The notes: a model not told the origin generated them from the sequence alone. A DNA stretch of 64,000 nucleotides from Vulgatibacter sp035565615 (GCA_035565615.1 DATMSB010000143.1:1-64000); one strand, 5' to 3'; numbered from the stretch's first letter, positions 29,378 to 38,703 are shown. Numbers and translations: made by a program.

Positions 29378-31057
29378 TCAGGGATCCTCCGCCACCGCGC
29401 TCGGGGCCGTCGGTCCGTCGGCAGGGTGCTTGCGCCGGTAGATCCAGTACCTCGAATACCGCGCCCCCTCCGTATGCCACGCGTATTCGTAGGAGCGCTT
29501 GAACTCGCCATGGGCGATCACCGCCGGCCACGTCCCGAGGTAGTGGTAGGGATCCAGCCGCGAGTTCCTTCGGTTGTTGATGACGATGAACTCGGGGCGC
29601 TCCCGAAAGAGGACGTCGTCGGCGAACCTCTCCGGATCCCGGTCGATCTCGCTGGAGGTCATCTCGCGGCTGTTGAGGCAGTAGGCGTCGAGGTAACGCA
29701 GGGAGCTGGCGAACGGGATGATGCCTGCATCGCCCAACAGGACCGAGGCGCCCGGCTCTGCGAGCCGATCCAGCTCCGCCGCGATCCCTCGCCGGATCTC
29801 GTTGCGCTCCGCATACCCCTCCGCGCGCCGCTCGATCCGGTCGAACGGTGGCGGGCGGATCGCCACCAGGAGCCAGGCGCACAGCGCCAGCCAGGAGGGG
29901 ATCGCCCACCGTCCCCGCCCCCTCGCGAGGAACGCGGCGCCGATCAGCCCCGCTCCCACCGCCAGGGGCAGGCTGCCGACGAAGTGCCGGGTCTCGTGGC
30001 CGATGATCGGATCGACCCCGTGGAGGATCACGGCGTAGGCCCCGGGGACGAGGAAGAGCGGCCAGGTCCGCGGGTCCTTCGCCCGCCCCAGTCCCGCGAC
30101 CGCCGCGAGGAGGAGGGGCGCGTTCGCTTCGACGAAGTCGTCGAGCAGGCTCCAGGGGTTCGCGACCCAGTCGGCCTTGCAGTGGACCGAGTTCGGGAGG
30201 ATCCGGCCGTAGAATCCGAGCCTCCAGGCGCAGTAGCCCGCAAGCGGGACGGCGAAGGCCACGAGGAACCGGACCACCGGCGTCCGGGCGATCGCCCCGG
30301 CGCCGCGCGCGCGGTCGACGAGGACGGCCTTCGCGAAGAGGATCGCGAGGAGGACCAGGCCCACCAGAGCGCCCTCCGGCCGGGTCATCGCGCCGACGGC
30401 CGAGAGGAGGCCCGCGGCGACGATCCGGGGCGCGGCGACGGGCGGGCTCTCCCTCTCCAGCGCCGGCAGGATCAGCCAGACGGCGCCCACCACGATCGCC
30501 ATGTAGAAGCCGGTCTCCAGCCCGCTCACCGACCACCAGATCACGCCGTAGTAGGTGGACAGATAGAGGACGCCGACCGAGGCCAGCGATCGCCCCACCA
30601 GCGTCGCGAGCAGGCGGAAGGCGATCAGCAGGCCGATCCCCGTCGCCGCGACCGACACGATCTTCAGCGTCAGGATCGGATCGGCGCCGAGCGCGATGGC
30701 GAGCGCGCCGAAGAGGAGGTAGGTGAAGTTCGAGTATCCGTCGACGGGCGGGGCCTCCCCCGGGTTGAAGGAAAGGCCGGCGCCGCCGGCGAGGTTCGAA
30801 GCGTAGCGCAGGGTGATGAAGGCGTCGTCCGTCGAGAACGCCCAGGCCCTCCGCACGCCCTCCGCGTAGAAGGCCAGCGCGGCGGCGACCACGACCCAAG
30901 GGACGGATCGGGAGAGCCTGCCGACCTCGGGCCCCGACGTGCGCTCGAGCACCGCCCCGGCGGCGGCGACCGCCAGCACCACCGCCAGGAAGACCGCCTC
31001 GATCGCTCCGCCTGCTCCCCAGGCGGAAAAGACGGAATCGAGGAGGCTCGAGGTCAC
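29378..31057 (-). CDS. GT-C-type membrane glycosyltransferase-like protein
   Basis: A 559-residue integral membrane protein from a GTG at 31057, preceded by GGAGGGGG. About ten to twelve hydrophobic segments occupy the first ~400 residues. The first large periplasmic loop has FSTDDAFITLRYASNLA and a D-G-Y-S-N-F-T segment; paired acidic residues there are the catalytic sugar-lipid site in GT-C enzymes (arabinofuranosyl- and mannosyl-transferases). The C-terminal ~150 residues are soluble and periplasmic. It would move a sugar from a polyprenyl-phosphate donor to an unknown acceptor. It stands 41 bases downstream of the phosphotransferase gene, so the two may be an operon. Confidence 0.7.
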   Translation of the reverse strand: MTSSLLDSVFSAWGAGGAIEAVFLAVVLAVAAAGAVLERTSGPEVGRLSRSVPWVVVAAALAFYAEGVRRAWAFSTDDAFITLRYASNLAGGAGLSFNPGEAPPVDGYSNFTYLLFGALAIALGADPILTLKIVSVAATGIGLLIAFRLLATLVGRSLASVGVLYLSTYYGVIWWSVSGLETGFYMAIVVGAVWLILPALERESPPVAAPRIVAAGLLSAVGAMTRPEGALVGLVLLAILFAKAVLVDRARGAGAIARTPVVRFLVAFAVPLAGYCAWRLGFYGRILPNSVHCKADWVANPWSLLDDFVEANAPLLLAAVAGLGRAKDPRTWPLFLVPGAYAVILHGVDPIIGHETRHFVGSLPLAVGAGLIGAAFLARGRGRWAIPSWLALCAWLLVAIRPPPFDRIERRAEGYAERNEIRRGIAAELDRLAEPGASVLLGDAGIIPFASSLRYLDAYCLNSREMTSSEIDRDPERFADDVLFRERPEFIVINNRRNSRLDPYHYLGTWPAVIAHGEFKRSYEYAWHTEGARYSRYWIYRRKHPADGPTAPSAVAEDP

Positions 31058-31097
31058 GCCCCCTCCACGTCGGCTCTGGATCGCATCCGCGAAAGGA

Positions 31098-32915
31098 TCA
31101 GCGGCTCCTTCGTCGATCGGCGAAGAAGTAGTACTGATCCACGCCCCCCCGGGCCTCCAGGATCATCGACTCGACGCCCTTGAGGAGCGACGAAGGGTAG
31201 GTGCCGGCGACGTTGGTCTGCTCGCGGGGATCTGCGACCAGATCGTAGACCTCCATCTCCCCTCGCCCATAGCGGTAGATGAACTTCATGTCCCCCACCC
31301 GCATGGCGAGGCATCGCCTCGACTGCCAGCACGAGGACATCACGTACTCGTGGCCGTCGGAGGAGAGGAGATCCTCCCCCTGGAGCGCCCCGTCCCACTC
31401 GATCCCGGTGAGGTTCAGCACGGTGGGGAGGAGGTCGATCTGGTGGCGGAGCCCCTCGATCCGGTGGGGCTCGCCGAGCCTCGCCTCGGGCCCGGCGAGG
31501 ATCAGGGGGACGCGCACGCCCTCCTCGTAGGGGACGAGGTTGTGCCCCCGGGCGACGTGCTCGTCGAATCCTTCGCCATGATCGCCGATCACGATCACCA
31601 CCGTGTCGGGCCACCGCCTCTGCACCTCGGGGATGAGCTGCTCGAGGGCCTCGTCCGTATGCGCGATCGTCCGCAGGTAGTGGGCCCACTGCTCCTCGAG
31701 CGTCTCGGGCGGCAGCTCGCCGGGGACGTGGTACGGGTGATGGGTCACGCTGGTGAGGATCGTGAGGAGGAACGGCTCCTCCGACTCCGACAGCCAGTCC
31801 AGGGCCGGCTCGACGAGGGCGCGCTCGTCCATCCCGAAGTACCCGACCTCCTCGAAGCGAGCGAGGTCGAGGTCCTCCTTGGTGGCCCAGCCGTCGAACC
31901 CCATGTTGCGAAGCAGCGACGTGCGGTGCTCGAACTCCCCGGTCGCCGACTGCATGAACCGGCTCCGGTAGCCCGCGTCGCGAAGGACGTTCGGCAGGCA
32001 CGCCATGGGGATGCCGCGCTCCTCGGCCTCGCCGATCTCGGTCTGGAGCCGAGGGAACGCGCCGCAGAGGATGCCGACCAGGGCCTTGGAGGTATGCGTC
32101 ACCGCCGCGTACGCCTTGTCCACCACGACCCCGCCGGAGGCGAGGCGATCCAGGAACGGCGTGTCCGAGGCGCCCCCGGGGTTCCGGTAGGCGCCGAGGG
32201 CGTCGGCCCGGGTCGACTCCAGGATCACGATCAGGAAGTTCGGGACCTTCTCTTCCGGGAGGGAGCGGACGGTGGGCTGGACGTAGTCCGTCTGCAGCCG
32301 GATGCGGAGGTTCGCCCACTCGTCGCCGAGCATCGCCCCGATCGTCGCGGCGTTCATCCCCTTCCCCGAAGGGACGGCGCCGACGAAGAGGACCAGCCCC
32401 AGGGTGGCGAGCGATAACTCGAGGGCGGCCCCCGTGAACCTGCTCCGGCCCTTCGAGCGCCGCTCGAGGCGGATCGCCAGGGCCAGGATCAGCGAGGCGA
32501 AGACCGCGCTCGCCAGCATCGCCGGATCCGCGCCGACGCCCGCCACGCCCCCGAGGGTCGAGGCGTTCCGGACGGAGTAGGCCAACAGCTCCAGATCCAT
32601 CCGCGTCCCGGTGACCTGGAAGTAGCGGCTCTCCGCGGCGATGGCGAGGGCGCCCGCGAGGTGGAGCAGCTCCGCGCCGAGCCGCCAGTGGCGCTGGAGA
32701 CTCGCCACGCGACCGAGGAGGAGGAGGGAGCACTCGCCGACGAGGATGAGGCCGATCACCGGCAGGGAGGCGAACGCGGCTCGGCCGATCTCCACCTCGC
32801 CGCTGGTGACGCCGAACTCGAAGACCCGAAACGCGATCGCGAGCGCGACCAGCGCCAGGCCGAGCCACAGCGCGACCCGCAGCCGCCCGCCCTCGACGTC
32901 GAGCTTGCCGCCCAT
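31098..32915 (-). CDS. LtaS/EptA-type membrane phosphotransferase (sulfatase fold)
   Basis: The ATG at 32915 follows GGAGG and gives 605 residues. About five membrane helices cover residues 12-185, then a periplasmic alkaline-phosphatase-superfamily domain starts at VPNFLIVILESTRADAL (about 224-240). Metal and nucleophile candidates are Glu233, a Thr in AVTHTSKALVGI (about 271-282) and the IGDHGEGFDEH stretch. No Cys/Ser-x-Pro-x-Arg formylglycine motif is present, so this is a phospho-group transferase (phosphoglycerol or phosphoethanolamine type) rather than a true sulfatase. Neisseria PptA, which modifies pilin, belongs to the same superfamily. Acceptor unknown. Confidence 0.75.
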   Translation of the reverse strand: MGGKLDVEGGRLRVALWLGLALVALAIAFRVFEFGVTSGEVEIGRAAFASLPVIGLILVGECSLLLLGRVASLQRHWRLGAELLHLAGALAIAAESRYFQVTGTRMDLELLAYSVRNASTLGGVAGVGADPAMLASAVFASLILALAIRLERRSKGRSRFTGAALELSLATLGLVLFVGAVPSGKGMNAATIGAMLGDEWANLRIRLQTDYVQPTVRSLPEEKVPNFLIVILESTRADALGAYRNPGGASDTPFLDRLASGGVVVDKAYAAVTHTSKALVGILCGAFPRLQTEIGEAEERGIPMACLPNVLRDAGYRSRFMQSATGEFEHRTSLLRNMGFDGWATKEDLDLARFEEVGYFGMDERALVEPALDWLSESEEPFLLTILTSVTHHPYHVPGELPPETLEEQWAHYLRTIAHTDEALEQLIPEVQRRWPDTVVIVIGDHGEGFDEHVARGHNLVPYEEGVRVPLILAGPEARLGEPHRIEGLRHQIDLLPTVLNLTGIEWDGALQGEDLLSSDGHEYVMSSCWQSRRCLAMRVGDMKFIYRYGRGEMEVYDLVADPREQTNVAGTYPSSLLKGVESMILEARGGVDQYYFFADRRRSR

Positions 32916-33035
32916 CTCGCCTCCACCTGGAAGATCGGCCCCTTCTACCACGCGCGACCCACCGATCCAGTTTCTCCGGCCGACGGCTCGTGGTTCGCCT
33001 TTGAGGCCCGCCAGCCCCCGTATATCCTCCCGGCC

Positions 33036-34964
33036 ATGCCCTGGATCGACGACTTCCTGCTCTCGTGGGCGGTGCCGGCCCTCGCGCTGACGACGCTGCC
33101 GATCGTGAGGAGATGGGAGGGTTCCTCCCCCCTCCCGGCGTCCACGCGCCTGGCCGCCTCCTTCGCGCTCCTCCTGGCCTGGTGGCAGGTGGGCGGGATG
33201 GTCCTGGGCTTCTCGGGCACCCTCTCCGCCGGCGCGGTCGCGGCCTGGCTCGCCCTGGGGGCCGCCCCCGGGATCGTCCTGGCGGCGCGGGACCCCGCGC
33301 TGCGCCCGGCGATCCGCCGCCCCATCCTCGACGCGCCTCTCGCCGCGCTCGCCGTGGTCGCGCTGGCCTACCTCCTGGTCTCCACCGTTCCCCCCTGGTA
33401 CCGGGACTCCCTCGTCTACCACCTCGCCCTCCCCCGCGAGTTCGCCATGGCGGGCGGCTACGTCCGCCCGGACGACAACGTCTTCGCCTCCTTCCCGCTG
33501 GGGTGGGAGTCGATCCTCGCGATGCTCCACGCCCTCGGCCCGGGGCCGGATCGATATCCTCCCTTCAACCCCAGGCTGCTGGGGGCCTGGACCACCCTCG
33601 CCACCGCCGTGGCGTCGACCGGCCTCGCGCGGACGCTGGGAGCGTCGGAGTGGATGGCCCGGTGGGCGGGCGTCCTCTTCCTTCTGGTTCCCACGGTCTT
33701 CGAGTTCGGGACGTCGACCTACGTCGAGCCGTGGCTGCTCCTCCTCGGGACCCTCGCCCTCGACGGCGCCCTCCGCGCGGCGCGGGGCGAGCAGCGGGCG
33801 CTCCTGCCCGCGGCGGTGAGCGCGGGCTTCGCCGCCTCGGTGAAGTACCCGGGGGTGGCGCTCTGCGTGTTCCTCGCCCTCCTGCTCCTGGCCTCCGGGC
33901 TGCGCCGAACGGAGGAGGAGGGCCGCCGGGCCCTGCGATGGGCCCTCCTCTTCGCCCTCGTCGCGGGGGCGGTGGCCTCGCCCTTCTACCTCCGGAACCT
34001 CTTCGAGCGGGGCAACCCCTTCTTCCCCGTGGCGTTCGACGTCTTCGGCGGCGAGGGGTGGGACTCCTGGCGGGACATCGCCTACGGGATCACGCTCTCG
34101 AACTACGGCATGGGCCGGAGCGCGGTCGACTTCCTGCTCCTCCCCTTCCGGCTCTTCACCGCGCGGGAGATGCGCACCGGATTCGAGGGCTCGCTCGGCC
34201 CGGTGGTCGGCGCCGGGGTGGGGGCGCTCCTCCTCCTCTGGCGCCGCGCCGCGACGGGCACCGAGCGGCGCGACCTGGGCCTCGCCGGCGCCTTCGTCGC
34301 CCTCTGGTCGATCTTCTGGGCGCTCTCGGTGCAGCAGGTCCGCTTCTACCTGGTGGCGATCCCCCCGCTCCTCGCGCTGCTCGTCCTGGGCATCGACAGG
34401 CTCCCGAACCGGCTCCGCTCGATCGCCGCCGCGACGGCGATCCTCGGCGCGGCGGCGTGGCTCAACCCGGCGGCGGCGCAGCTCGGGCGCCGCCAGGACG
34501 TCGCCGGCTGGCTGCAGGGGCAGCGCAGCGAGGAGGCGATCCTCACCCGGCTCCTGCCCGACTCCTACCCGCCGATGCGGGAGCTCGAGCGCTGGGTGCC
34601 GGAGGACGGCAAGGTCTGGCTGGTGTGGATGCGGGGCTACACCTACTATCTGCGCCGGCCGTACCGGCTCGACTCGGTCTTCGAGGCGTACCGGCTGGAG
34701 GCGCTCCTCGACGAGACCGCCGACTCGGGCGAGGCGCCGACGAGGCTCCGGGCGGACGGGATCACCCACCTCCTCGTGCACGGGCGCTTCTTCCTTCGGG
34801 ACGGCAACGCCGATCTGCGCCCGGGGCGGACCGATCGGATCCGGGCGGCCTTCGACGGGCTCGTCCGCCGGGGCGACCTTCGCCTCGTGCAGAGCTGGGG
34901 CGAGGTCGAGCTCTACGAGGTGCGAGGGCCCGCCGAGGCGCCCCCCTCCGCCCGCATCGACTGA
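33036..34964 (+). CDS. GT-C-type membrane glycosyltransferase-like protein
   Basis: A 642-residue integral membrane protein with about a dozen hydrophobic segments over residues 10-480 and a soluble C-terminal domain. The first large loop contains PPWYRDSLVYHLALPREF, with the acidic residue expected in GT39/ArnT-like enzymes, and VKYPGVAL occurs further on. It probably uses a lipid-linked sugar at the periplasmic face. It is the only plus-strand gene in the island, divergent from the phosphotransferase (120 bases apart) and convergent with the TPR-transferase gene, whose stop is 8 bases away. Confidence 0.65.
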   Translation: MPWIDDFLLSWAVPALALTTLPIVRRWEGSSPLPASTRLAASFALLLAWWQVGGMVLGFSGTLSAGAVAAWLALGAAPGIVLAARDPALRPAIRRPILDAPLAALAVVALAYLLVSTVPPWYRDSLVYHLALPREFAMAGGYVRPDDNVFASFPLGWESILAMLHALGPGPDRYPPFNPRLLGAWTTLATAVASTGLARTLGASEWMARWAGVLFLLVPTVFEFGTSTYVEPWLLLLGTLALDGALRAARGEQRALLPAAVSAGFAASVKYPGVALCVFLALLLLASGLRRTEEEGRRALRWALLFALVAGAVASPFYLRNLFERGNPFFPVAFDVFGGEGWDSWRDIAYGITLSNYGMGRSAVDFLLLPFRLFTAREMRTGFEGSLGPVVGAGVGALLLLWRRAATGTERRDLGLAGAFVALWSIFWALSVQQVRFYLVAIPPLLALLVLGIDRLPNRLRSIAAATAILGAAAWLNPAAAQLGRRQDVAGWLQGQRSEEAILTRLLPDSYPPMRELERWVPEDGKVWLVWMRGYTYYLRRPYRLDSVFEAYRLEALLDETADSGEAPTRLRADGITHLLVHGRFFLRDGNADLRPGRTDRIRAAFDGLVRRGDLRLVQSWGEVELYEVRGPAEAPPSARID

Positions 34965-34972
34965 AGCGGCCT

Positions 34973-36799
34973 TCAGCGAGCGGAAGGGAGGAGGGAGAGC
35001 CGCCGCGCCGCCTCCTCGCGCAGCGGCCGATCGGCCCCCTCGTCCGCGGCGACCGATCGCCAGATCCGCGCGGCGTCCCGCTGCCTGCCGATCCGCGCGA
35101 GGAGGCCGGCGCGCCTCATGGCGGTCCCGGGATCGTCGCCGGAGGCGTCGGGGGGGAGCGAGGTCCACGCGGCGCGGACCTCGCCGATCTCCTCCAGCAA
35201 GGCCCTCGCCTCCCGGTGATCCGGATACCGCTCGATCAGGCGCTCCAGCTCGGCCGAGGCCCCCTCGAAGTCCAGGGCCATCGTTCGCACCACGCCCAGG
35301 TTGTAGCGATACTCCGGCTCCGACGGCCGGGCCTTTGCGAGCCCCTCGAAGATCGAACGCGCCTCGCCGAAGCGCCCCATGGCCGCCAGGGCGAAGGCGC
35401 GCGCCTCGCGGGAGCCGCTCCCCATCGGATCGGCGAGCCCTCGCCTGGCGAGGTCGCCGTCGATCGCCTCGGCCCGCTCCAGGGCGGGCAGCGCCTCCTC
35501 CGGCCGATCGACGCGGCTGAGGGCGATGCCGAGCTGCACGAAGGGGAGTGAATTCCCCTCCGGCGCGTGCGCGGCAGCCTCGCTCCACAGCGAGACCTCG
35601 TCCCTCCAGTCGGGGACGCGGGCGTAGGCGGACAAACCCGCGGCGGGGAGGAAGACCAGCGCGAAGCCCGCGGCGAGGCGGTTGGCCGTCGGGGGCCAGC
35701 GGGAGGTCCAGGCCGCGAGGCCGATGGCGAGGCCCGCCGCGGGCATGTAGAGGAACCGATCCGCGGCGGCCACCTTGAGCGGGAGCGGAACGAGGTGGAG
35801 GACGAGCGCCAGCGGGACGAGGATCAGCGACGCGGCGATCCCGGCAGCGCCCGCCGAACGCGAGAACTCGCGCTTCCACCTCCACGCGGCGAGGGCGAGG
35901 CCCACCAGGGCCAGCGCGCCGAGGGCCACCAGCGGCCAGGAGCGCACGTGGATCGAGCCGATCTGGGTGCGGGGTCGCAGGGCGTCCAGGGACATCCACA
36001 GGTAGCTGCCCGCCGCCTCGAGCGAGAGGAGCAGGCGCTGTCCGAGCTCGAGCCGCGGCGCCCTCGAGGGCGCGCGTGCGGCGAGCTCCGCGTGGAGTCG
36101 GAGGAAGGCGTAGACGCCGCCCGCCGCCGCCGGCGGGAGAAGGCGCCGGAGCCAGCCGCGCGCCTCCCGGCCGCGGGCATCCACCGCCTCGAGGGCGAGG
36201 ATCGCCAGGAGCCCCGCCACCGCGACCTCCTTCGAGAGGAGGCCGAGGAGCAGGAGCGCCGCCGCCGCCCATCGCCGCCCCGCCGACGGCCGGTGGACGG
36301 CGAGGGCCGCCAGGACGAAGCAGGCGGCGAGCACGTCGGTGCGCCCGGAGATCCACGCGACGGCCTCGGTGAGGCGGGGGAGCAGCCCGAAGCCCGCCGC
36401 GCAGACGGCCGCCGCGACGGGCGCCGCGCCCAGGCGCCTCGCGATCGCGAAGACGAGGGCGACGCAGGCGAGGTGCAGCGCCAGGTTCGTGAGGTGGAAG
36501 CCCAACGGATCCCCGCCCCAGATCCGCCAGTCCAGCGCGAAGGAGAGCGTGACGAGCGGCCGATAGAAGGCGCGGGTGGGGGCCCCCGCCGGCCCGCCGA
36601 AGAACATCCGATCGAAGTAGCTGCCGAGGGGCTGGACCTCCTTGACGACGGGCGAATCGACGATGAGGGGCACGTCGTCCCAGACGAAACCGCCCAGCGG
36701 CGCGGCGGAGTACGCCACCGGCACGGCGAGCAGCGCCAGCGCGAGCAGCGCGAGGGGTCGTTCCGACAGCGGCGTCGTCGGCGCGGGTGCGGTGGACAT
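34973..36799 (-). CDS. TMTC-like membrane glycosyltransferase with C-terminal TPRs
   Basis: A 608-residue protein whose ATG at 36799 overlaps the pilH stop (TGATG). About ten membrane helices lie in the first ~400 residues. The first loop has GGFVWDDVPLIVDSPVV (paired Asp) and later AWISGRTDVLAACF, both typical of TMTC/O-mannosyltransferase-like proteins that combine a GT-C membrane domain with TPRs. TPR helices fill residues about 410-608 (for example LPFVQLGIALSRVDRPEEAL). Such proteins glycosylate secreted or surface proteins; substrate here unknown. Coupling to pilH is the strongest tie between this island and the pilus. Confidence 0.72.
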   Translation of the reverse strand: MSTAPAPTTPLSERPLALLALALLAVPVAYSAAPLGGFVWDDVPLIVDSPVVKEVQPLGSYFDRMFFGGPAGAPTRAFYRPLVTLSFALDWRIWGGDPLGFHLTNLALHLACVALVFAIARRLGAAPVAAAVCAAGFGLLPRLTEAVAWISGRTDVLAACFVLAALAVHRPSAGRRWAAAALLLLGLLSKEVAVAGLLAILALEAVDARGREARGWLRRLLPPAAAGGVYAFLRLHAELAARAPSRAPRLELGQRLLLSLEAAGSYLWMSLDALRPRTQIGSIHVRSWPLVALGALALVGLALAAWRWKREFSRSAGAAGIAASLILVPLALVLHLVPLPLKVAAADRFLYMPAAGLAIGLAAWTSRWPPTANRLAAGFALVFLPAAGLSAYARVPDWRDEVSLWSEAAAHAPEGNSLPFVQLGIALSRVDRPEEALPALERAEAIDGDLARRGLADPMGSGSREARAFALAAMGRFGEARSIFEGLAKARPSEPEYRYNLGVVRTMALDFEGASAELERLIERYPDHREARALLEEIGEVRAAWTSLPPDASGDDPGTAMRRAGLLARIGRQRDAARIWRSVAADEGADRPLREEAARRLSLLPSAR

Positions 36800-37767
36800 C
36801 AGGCGGCCGCCGGCTCTTCGCCCCGGGCGTGGGCGGCGCCGGTCTCCTCGGTCCGGCGGACGAAGAGCTCCTCGAGGGTCTCCCGGTGGCGGGCCACCGC
36901 GACGATCCGCGCGCCCGCACGGGCGAGCTCGCGCACCGCCGCGTCGGCGTCCGAGTCCCTGGCGAAGGCAAACGCCCACCCGTCACCCTTCGGCAGGGAT
37001 CGCGCGGCCCTCGCCCGCAGGTCCTCGGCGAGCGCCGGGGGGATGCCCTCGGCGATCACGTCGACGGCGCGGGCGCCGGCGGCGAGGAGGTCGTCGAGGG
37101 TGCCCTGATCCCGCATCGCCCCGTGGAACATCAGCCCCACCCGATCGCAGATCGCCTCCACGTCGGGGAGGATGTGGGAGGAGAAGAAGACGGTCTTGCC
37201 CTCCTCCTTGAGGCGGAAGATCACCTCGCGGACGTCCTTGCGCCCGATGGGATCCAGGCCGCTCATGGGCTCGTCGAGCACCACCAGCGCCGGATCGCCG
37301 ACGAGGGCCTGGGCGATCCCGGCCCGCTGCACCATCCCCTTGGAGTAGCGGCGCAGCGGCAGCTTCTTCGCCTTGGAGAGGCCCACCAGATCGAGGAGGC
37401 GGGGGATCCGCTCCTCGAGCGTCGCCCGCGGCACCCCGCCGAGCCGCCCGGCGAAGGCGACGAGTTGCTCGGCGGTGAGGAAGTCGTGGAAGTAGGGGTT
37501 CTCCGGCAGGAAGCCGATGGAGGCCCTCGCCCGCCGCGACGAGATGGGCACGCCGAAGATGGAGGCGTCGCCGGAGGTCGGGAGCACCAGCCCCATCAAC
37601 ATCTTGATCGTGGTGCTCTTGCCCGCGCCGTTGGGGCCGAGGAAGCCGTAGATCTCCCCTCGATTCACCGAGAGATCGAGATCCCGCACCGCGACCACGC
37701 GCTTGCGGCGCAGGCCCAGCCGGTAGACCTTCCCTAGCCTTCGCGTCACCAGGATCGGCTCATCCAT
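36799..37767 (-). CDS. pilH: ABC transporter ATPase, PilH-like
   Basis: A 322-residue ATPase from the ATG at 37767. Walker A is GPNGAGKSTT (about 42-51), the ABC signature is L-R-R-Y-S-K-G-M-V-Q-R (near 140), Walker B is ALVVLDEPMSGLDP (about 158-171), and the H-loop is FFSSHIL. The C-terminal ~90 residues are an extension common in ABC-2 type exporters. In M. xanthus the pil cluster encodes PilG/H/I, an ABC transporter needed for pilus-dependent motility; the matching permease (39585-40370) lies across pilA. Here the ATPase is on the opposite strand from its permease. Confidence 0.8.
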   Translation of the reverse strand: MDEPILVTRRLGKVYRLGLRRKRVVAVRDLDLSVNRGEIYGFLGPNGAGKSTTIKMLMGLVLPTSGDASIFGVPISSRRARASIGFLPENPYFHDFLTAEQLVAFAGRLGGVPRATLEERIPRLLDLVGLSKAKKLPLRRYSKGMVQRAGIAQALVGDPALVVLDEPMSGLDPIGRKDVREVIFRLKEEGKTVFFSSHILPDVEAICDRVGLMFHGAMRDQGTLDDLLAAGARAVDVIAEGIPPALAEDLRARAARSLPKGDGWAFAFARDSDADAAVRELARAGARIVAVARHRETLEELFVRRTEETGAAHARGEEPAAA

Positions 37768-38078
37768 CGCTTCCGCCCGCTCCTTTCCTCCGGACGGGGC
37801 GGAACGGTAGCCGAAGTGCCGAAAGGAGGACAATTCTCCCCCAGTCTTTGGTCCCCCAAGCGAACATGACGATTTACGGCAACGCCCCGCCGGGGTGCCG
37901 CGTCCCGTCAGGAGATCGCGCCCTCCGCAAGGCTCTGCGGGCCGATGCGGCAGGAAATTTGACCGGTTGCCCCCTTGCCCGCACCCTGGCACCGCTTTCG
38001 CAGAGACCCCAACCCGTCTCGCCCAACCCGCATGTCTCTGGCTGGAACCCTCCAAACGGGGGCGAGGAAGGAGAAGCA
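37768..38078. other. Divergent pilH/pilA regulatory region
   Basis: A 311-base non-coding stretch, locally less GC-rich than its surroundings. It holds the sigma-54 promoter of pilA (37987-38002), a roughly 75-base pilA leader, and two TCCCCCA copies at 37837-37843 and 37852-37858 whose 15-base spacing, 130-150 bases upstream of the -24 box, would suit an enhancer site for PilR; that is a guess. For pilH no clear sigma-70 pair was found. Confidence 0.6.
37987..38002 (+). promoter_or_regulatory. Sigma-54 (-24/-12) promoter of pilA
   Basis: TGGCACCGCTTTCGCA matches the RpoN consensus TGGCAC-N5-TTGCA with the invariant GG and GC exactly 12 bases apart; the only deviation is TCGCA for TTGCA. Predicted transcription start is near 38013, about 65 bases before the pilA ATG. 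M. xanthus pilA is known to be sigma-54 dependent and PilR controlled, and both NtrC-type regulators of this cluster carry the sigma-54 contact loop GAFTGA. Confidence 0.78.
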
Positions 38079-38624
38079 ATGAAGAACCTGAAGAAGAACC
38101 TCCGCGGCTTCACCCTGATCGAGCTCATGATCGTGGTCGCCATCATCGGCATCCTCGCCGCCATCGCGATCCCGAACTTCCTCCGCTACCAGCTCCGCGC
38201 CAAGTCGGGCGAGGCGGCGGTCAACCTCGCGGCGATCAAGACCTCCGAGGTCTCGTACTACGGCAGCAACGACGAGTACGTCGCCGCCGACTCGAAGCCC
38301 GGCACCGCCGTCGCCAGCAAGGGCCAGCGCCAGCCGTTCGACGTGACCGACGCGGATACGGGCTGGTACGCGCTCGGGTGGCAGCCCGAGGGCCGCGTGT
38401 ACTTCGACTACCAGGTCTCCGCCTCCGGCGTGGGAGCCGTCGCGATGATGACCGCCGAGGCCCTCGCCGATCTGGACGGCGCCGACGTCCCCCAGTGCTG
38501 GGCGGTGCAGGTGCCGCAGGCCGCCGACAAGACGGCCGTGCAGGATCCGGAGAGCGAGCACTGCGACCCGAGGCCCAACCTGATCTCGGCGGTTCACAAG
38601 GCCAGCCCGGACGGCGTCTACTAA
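38079..38624 (+). CDS. pilA: Major type IVa pilin PilA
   Basis: A 181-residue prepilin from the ATG at 38079 after GGAAGGAGAAGCA. The 10-residue basic leader MKNLKKNLRG is cut by PilD before F11; the mature start FTLIELMIVVAIIGILAAIAIP has Glu5 and the hydrophobic helix of class IVa pilins. Two Cys near residues 147 and 168 could close the C-terminal D-loop. It is transcribed from a sigma-54 promoter and followed by a strong hairpin, consistent with a highly expressed single-gene message. Confidence 0.95.
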   Translation: MKNLKKNLRGFTLIELMIVVAIIGILAAIAIPNFLRYQLRAKSGEAAVNLAAIKTSEVSYYGSNDEYVAADSKPGTAVASKGQRQPFDVTDADTGWYALGWQPEGRVYFDYQVSASGVGAVAMMTAEALADLDGADVPQCWAVQVPQAADKTAVQDPESEHCDPRPNLISAVHKASPDGVY

Positions 38625-38648
38625 GACCCGGGGTCGCAACCAGCTCGG

Positions 38649-38678
38649 AGGGACGCCACGGTTTTCCTTGGCGTCCCT
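38649..38678 (+). terminator. Terminator-like hairpin after pilA
   Basis: AGGGACGCCA (38649-38658) and TGGCGTCCCT (38669-38678) are perfect complements, a 10-bp stem around a 10-base loop containing TTTT, 25 bases past the pilA stop. The sequence after the stem (TCGTGCGTT) is only weakly T-rich. It may trim or partially stop the message, giving far more pilA than pilG-pilI transcript. Confidence 0.7.
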
Positions 38679-38703
38679 TCGTGCGTTAAAGTCCCGGTGG
38701 CCC

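Noticed and set aside
31098..32915. Arylsulfatase assignment
   Set aside because: The formylglycine signature Cys/Ser-x-Pro-x-Arg is missing and the N-terminal five-helix membrane domain fits LtaS/EptA-type phosphotransferases.
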